Origin: Paenibacillus sp. FSL R7-0204
Lineage (GTDB): Bacteria > Bacillota > Bacilli > Paenibacillales > Paenibacillaceae
DNA length: 64,000 nt
Direction: 5' to 3'
NCBI RefSeq assembly: GCF_038002225.1
Contig: NZ_JBBOCA010000001.1
Coordinates: 3,410,001 to 3,474,000, forward strand
Each line of letters begins with the position of its first letter. Positions within the stretch are counted from its first letter, which is position 1. Below, piece by piece: positions 60,784 to 64,000 of this stretch. The translations under genes were made by a program, and so were the position numbers. Below the pieces are notes generated by a model. It searched no databases and was not told the DNA's origin. It was given only the letters and a program-made list of their open reading frames with translations.

Positions 60784-60892
60784 TAGTATAAATCGATACA
60801 AGCAAGAGGGACAGAGCCACAGAAGAAATTGTATCAGCGAAAAGTCCCATCCTGACATCTACTACCAAACATAAACGAGAGGATGAAATCAT

Positions 60893-62971
60893 ATGAGCAG
60901 CAAAGTTCCTGCAATCAGCAGCAAGGCTCCTGTAATGCTTCACGGTGCCGACTATAATCCCGAGCAATGGTTGAAATATCCGGGGGTGCTGGAAGAAGAT
61001 ATCCGTATGATGAAGCTGGCAGGCTGTAATGTGATGTCTGTCGGGATTTTCTCCTGGGTATCCCTGGAGCGCGAAGAAGGGGTATTTAACTTTGAGTGGA
61101 TGGACCAGCTGTTGGACCGATTTGCAGAGAATGGAATTTACGCCTTCCTGGCTACTCCGAGTGGTGCGCGTCCGGCATGGATGTCCGAGAAGTATCCTGA
61201 AGTGCTGCGGGTGGAACGGAACCGGGTTCGCAACCTGCACGGCGTCCGTCATAATCACTGCTTCACTTCACCGGTCTACCGTGAAAAAACAGCGCTGATC
61301 AACTCCAAACTGGCTGAGCGTTATGCGCATCACCCGGCAGTGATCGGCTGGCATATCTCTAATGAATTCGGCGGCGAATGTCACTGTAATTATTGTCAGG
61401 ATGCCTTCAGAGACTGGCTCAAGGCGAAATACAATAATGATCTGGATGAGGTGAACCACGCTTGGTGGGCTACCTTCTGGAGCCATACGTATACTTCCTG
61501 GGAACAGATCGAATCCCCTGCTCCGCATGGTGAGACACAGGTTCACGGGCTTAACCTGGACTGGCGCCGTTTCGTAAGCGATCAGACAATTAACTTCTGC
61601 CAGCATGAGATTGATGCGGTGCGCGGCTTCAACCCTGATCTGCCGGTGACAACCAACATGCATATGATTGACGGCGTGGACTACCGCAATATGGCTAAGA
61701 TTCTTGATGTGGTATCATGGGACGCTTACCCGGACTGGGGATATACCGAGGACGATGATGACGCCCGCTTGGCCGCCTGGACAGCGATGCATCATGACAT
61801 GTACCGCAGCTTCAAAAAGAAGCCGTTCCTGCTCATGGAAAGCACGCCTTCCCTCACGAACTGGCAGATTGTCAGTAAGCTGAAGCGTCCGGGCATGCAC
61901 AAGCTGTCCTCACTCCAGGCAGTTGCGCATGGTTCTGATTCCGTACAGTATTTCCAGTGGCGTAAAAGCCGCGGCTCCAGCGAGAAATTCCACGGTGCTG
62001 TGATTGACCATAGCGGACATACAGAGACACGTGTCTTCAAGGATGTTGCTGAGGTGGGCCGCACCCTGGCGGGGCTGGAGGAAGTTGTAGGTACTACAAC
62101 TCCTGCTGAGACAGCCATTCTGTTCGACTGGGATAACCGCTGGGCGGTGAAGGATGCCCAAGGTATCCGCAATTCCGGCCTGAAATATGAAGAGACTGTG
62201 CTTCAGCATTACCGGGGACTGTGGGAGCTGGGAATTCCTGTAGATGTGGTAGGCTCAGGCGATGACCTGTCCGGCTATAAGCTGGTGATTGCTCCGATGC
62301 TGTACCTGATCAGCGAAGAGAACGGGAAGCGGATTGAGAAATACGTTGAACAGGGCGGAACCTTCCTGGCCACCTATTGGTCGGGAGTAGTCGGCGAGAC
62401 CGATCTGTGTCACCTGGGCGGCTTCCCTGGACCGCTGCGCAGAACGCTGGGCATTTGGGCCGAAGAGACAGAAGGACTGCATAGCCGCGATCTGAACGGT
62501 TTGGTAATGGACCCAGGCAACAGCCTGAAGCTGAGCGGTGAATACGATGCACATGAGATCGCCGAGCTGATTCATCTGGAAGGCGCCGAGGCGCTGGGCC
62601 ATTACCGCAGCGACTTCTACGCCGGACGTCCTGCACTTACTGTGAACAAGCTGGGAGCAGGTAAGGCTTATCATCTGGCAACACGTGTGAAGGACGCGCA
62701 GTTCTATGTAGATCTGTACGCCGCAATTACCGGAAAAGAGCGGATCAGCCGCACCCTGAACACTGAGCTTCCGGCCGGAGTAACCGCCCAACTGCGTTCC
62801 GATGGCGAGCATGAGTATGTATTCGTGCAGAATTTCAGCGGCTCCGAGCAAGTAGTGACGCTGGACGGACAAGCCTACACCGATGTAGAATCCGGCGCAG
62901 CCGCTCCGGCTGAGCTGAAGCTGTCAGTGAACGGACTGGCAATTCTGAAGCGCGCAGCGGCTAAAGCATAA
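60893..62971 (+). CDS. Beta-galactosidase, glycoside hydrolase family 42
   Basis: It hydrolyses terminal beta-galactosides. The 692-residue protein has the GH42 layout: an N-terminal barrel (HGADYNPEQW, SWVSLEREEGVFNF), the acid/base Glu in WHISNEFGG, the nucleophile Glu in LLMESTPSLTNW, a trimerisation domain and a small beta-sandwich C-terminus. A zinc-type Cys cluster (ECHCNYC) follows the acid/base motif, as in many GH42 enzymes. There is no signal peptide, so it acts on imported oligosaccharides. GAGAGGATG precedes the start. It is divergent from the AraC regulator; no sugar transporter is adjacent. Confidence 0.96.
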   Translation: MSSKVPAISSKAPVMLHGADYNPEQWLKYPGVLEEDIRMMKLAGCNVMSVGIFSWVSLEREEGVFNFEWMDQLLDRFAENGIYAFLATPSGARPAWMSEKYPEVLRVERNRVRNLHGVRHNHCFTSPVYREKTALINSKLAERYAHHPAVIGWHISNEFGGECHCNYCQDAFRDWLKAKYNNDLDEVNHAWWATFWSHTYTSWEQIESPAPHGETQVHGLNLDWRRFVSDQTINFCQHEIDAVRGFNPDLPVTTNMHMIDGVDYRNMAKILDVVSWDAYPDWGYTEDDDDARLAAWTAMHHDMYRSFKKKPFLLMESTPSLTNWQIVSKLKRPGMHKLSSLQAVAHGSDSVQYFQWRKSRGSSEKFHGAVIDHSGHTETRVFKDVAEVGRTLAGLEEVVGTTTPAETAILFDWDNRWAVKDAQGIRNSGLKYEETVLQHYRGLWELGIPVDVVGSGDDLSGYKLVIAPMLYLISEENGKRIEKYVEQGGTFLATYWSGVVGETDLCHLGGFPGPLRRTLGIWAEETEGLHSRDLNGLVMDPGNSLKLSGEYDAHEIAELIHLEGAEALGHYRSDFYAGRPALTVNKLGAGKAYHLATRVKDAQFYVDLYAAITGKERISRTLNTELPAGVTAQLRSDGEHEYVFVQNFSGSEQVVTLDGQAYTDVESGAAAPAELKLSVNGLAILKRAAAKA

Positions 62972-63031
62972 GAAGAAGCAGTTAATCGAGTAATATAGTA
63001 CATGTATCTGCAAAGATACATTGAGATGAAG

Positions 63032-63066
63032 AAGGCAGAACCCTATCGACGGGTTCTGCCTTTTAG
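63032..63066 (+). terminator. Rho-independent terminator of the GH42 gene
   Basis: A perfect 12-bp stem (AAGGCAGAACCC with GGGTTCTGCCTT), a 7-nt loop and a following TTTTAGTTTT. Confidence 0.9.
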
Positions 63067-63160
63067 TTTTGGTCCTGGTTGTACCTCTGCCTCATGCGCT
63101 TTCGCCCTTCCTGTTACGTTTCTCTCATATCTTCTATAGCAGCTAAATGGAACGAACTAG

Positions 63161-63409
63161 ATGCTGTCTGGACACAGTGAAGACAATCAGAACTCCAATA
63201 TCGCCCAGTTCGTCACGCAGAGAAAGTTCGGGCTAAATACGGATGACAACAATAGCTTTACTTTAACAGACGGCAAATTTCAGGTTGACGGCATTTCCAC
63301 CGGAATTGCCGACCCCGTGGTCCAATTCAAGGTATACTTGACCTGCAAAGGCGGGTTGAAGTTGCTGAGTTCGCAAACCACAACGCTGCCCAAGGCTTCA
63401 AAACTATGA
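63161..63409 (+). CDS. Hypothetical small protein (82 residues)
   Basis: I do not recognise it. The frame opens directly after an in-frame TAG, with no good ribosome binding site (only GGAAC upstream). The product is polar with a beta-rich look and one Cys, and has no signal peptide. It may be a remnant of a longer gene or not be translated. It lies between the GH42 terminator and another unrecognised gene. Confidence 0.35.
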   Translation: MLSGHSEDNQNSNIAQFVTQRKFGLNTDDNNSFTLTDGKFQVDGISTGIADPVVQFKVYLTCKGGLKLLSSQTTTLPKASKL

Positions 63410-63486
63410 CGGCGGGTGCTTACAGCAGGGTTAGTCCAGCAAAAGGAAGGCATCGCTAAATAAAATGTACAAGGGAGAGATGATCA

Positions 63487-63828
63487 GTGGCATTCATTAA
63501 TGAAAAAATAACTGCAGCCGATCGCGAATGGTTTAATTCCTTCCAGCTCAAAGATCCGTTTACCCGTAAGTCATTGGAGTCCCGGTCTTGGACAATCGAC
63601 CGCGAGCGGGATGCTTTTTTGGTGGGATTAGGTGGACAAGGCGACTATGAATCCGACGTTCCGATGTATTATGCGCTTGTCTGGAAGGGTAATGTCATCG
63701 GTATGGATACGTATAGCACCGGTACGGGCAATGTGAGCTCAGGAATCGAAATGTTCTGGAAGATCACTAAAATTGAAGCGCCCGGAAGTCTGCTCCAAGG
63801 ATCACAAACAATTAATTGGTTTGATTAA
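63487..63828 (+). CDS. Hypothetical protein (113 residues)
   Basis: I do not recognise the family. The start is GTG, supported by AAGGGAGAG at 63470-63478, which makes it a credible gene. The protein is soluble-looking, with charged and aromatic residues spread evenly (MAFINEKITAADREWFNSF at the N-terminus) and no Cys, signal peptide or membrane segment. Confidence 0.6.
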   Translation: MAFINEKITAADREWFNSFQLKDPFTRKSLESRSWTIDRERDAFLVGLGGQGDYESDVPMYYALVWKGNVIGMDTYSTGTGNVSSGIEMFWKITKIEAPGSLLQGSQTINWFD

Positions 63829-64000
63829 AGAGGCGTTGGACGCTAAAGGATTTGCCGGCAGAAGAGACTGTGTTACTGGTGTCCATTTCGATTACATCGC
63901 AACCCCGGATTTGCGGTGGGGTCTGCAATGGGACCAAGGAGAAGGATGATCAGGGAGCAAAATATCAGCTTTAACTGTACAACCGCTCAATCCCCTCAAT

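Noticed and set aside
63971..64000. Possible C-terminal end of a minus-strand gene entering from the right edge
   Set aside because: Only nine codons before a stop are visible; too short to support.

Overview
The window looks like a chromosomal segment of a Paenibacillus-type, spore-forming Firmicute. Supporting signs are spoVS next to ymdB, strong AGGAGG-type ribosome binding sites, many rho-independent terminators, a CIRCE operator, moderate GC content and a very large non-ribosomal peptide synthetase (NRPS) locus. No rRNA, tRNA, CRISPR array or intact insertion sequence was seen.

Left flank (1-14.2 kb) is mostly housekeeping: a 5'-truncated ymdB, spoVS behind a near-perfect sigma-H promoter, an M19 dipeptidase, pduL, a DEAD-box RNA helicase with a repetitive Gly/Ser tail, a dapA-type gene divergent from a LysR regulator, a secreted CYTH-like protein, and a second LysR gene divergent from an ABC importer operon (ATPase, lipoprotein, fused permease) that ends in a metallo-beta-lactamase-fold protein. 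From 14.2 to 15.1 kb lies a gene-free stretch with two families of short degenerate repeats and a perfect 25-bp tandem duplication. Then come a GyrI-like protein, htpG with a consensus CIRCE box, a third LysR gene, and a heterodimeric ABC exporter with one degenerate ATP site.

The centre (22.4-59.6 kb) is an NRPS operon of three synthetase frames plus a glycosyltransferase. It starts just after a decayed sigma-K-like gene fragment and a terminator-like leader hairpin. I count ten adenylation domains. Reading specificity residues by eye gives Tyr, D-Ser, Pro, D-X4, X5, Ile, D-Trp, X8, Gly, Thr. X4, X5 and X8 are unassigned and share Asp at pocket position 322. Unusual points: the starter protein carries only the C-terminal half of a condensation domain; the condensation domain of module 8 is cut between frames 2 and 3 at its lobe boundary; there is no thioesterase, and the assembly line instead ends in a roughly 360-residue domain resembling papain-like/BtrH-type acyltransferases; this end and the family 2 glycosyltransferase are visibly more AT-rich than the rest. 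The genes contain near-identical kilobase repeats and mosaic adenylation domains, consistent with recent module duplication and pocket exchange. The likely product is a glycosylated decapeptide, not one I recognise.

Right flank (59.7-64 kb): an AraC-type regulator divergent from a GH42 beta-galactosidase, then two small unrecognised genes.
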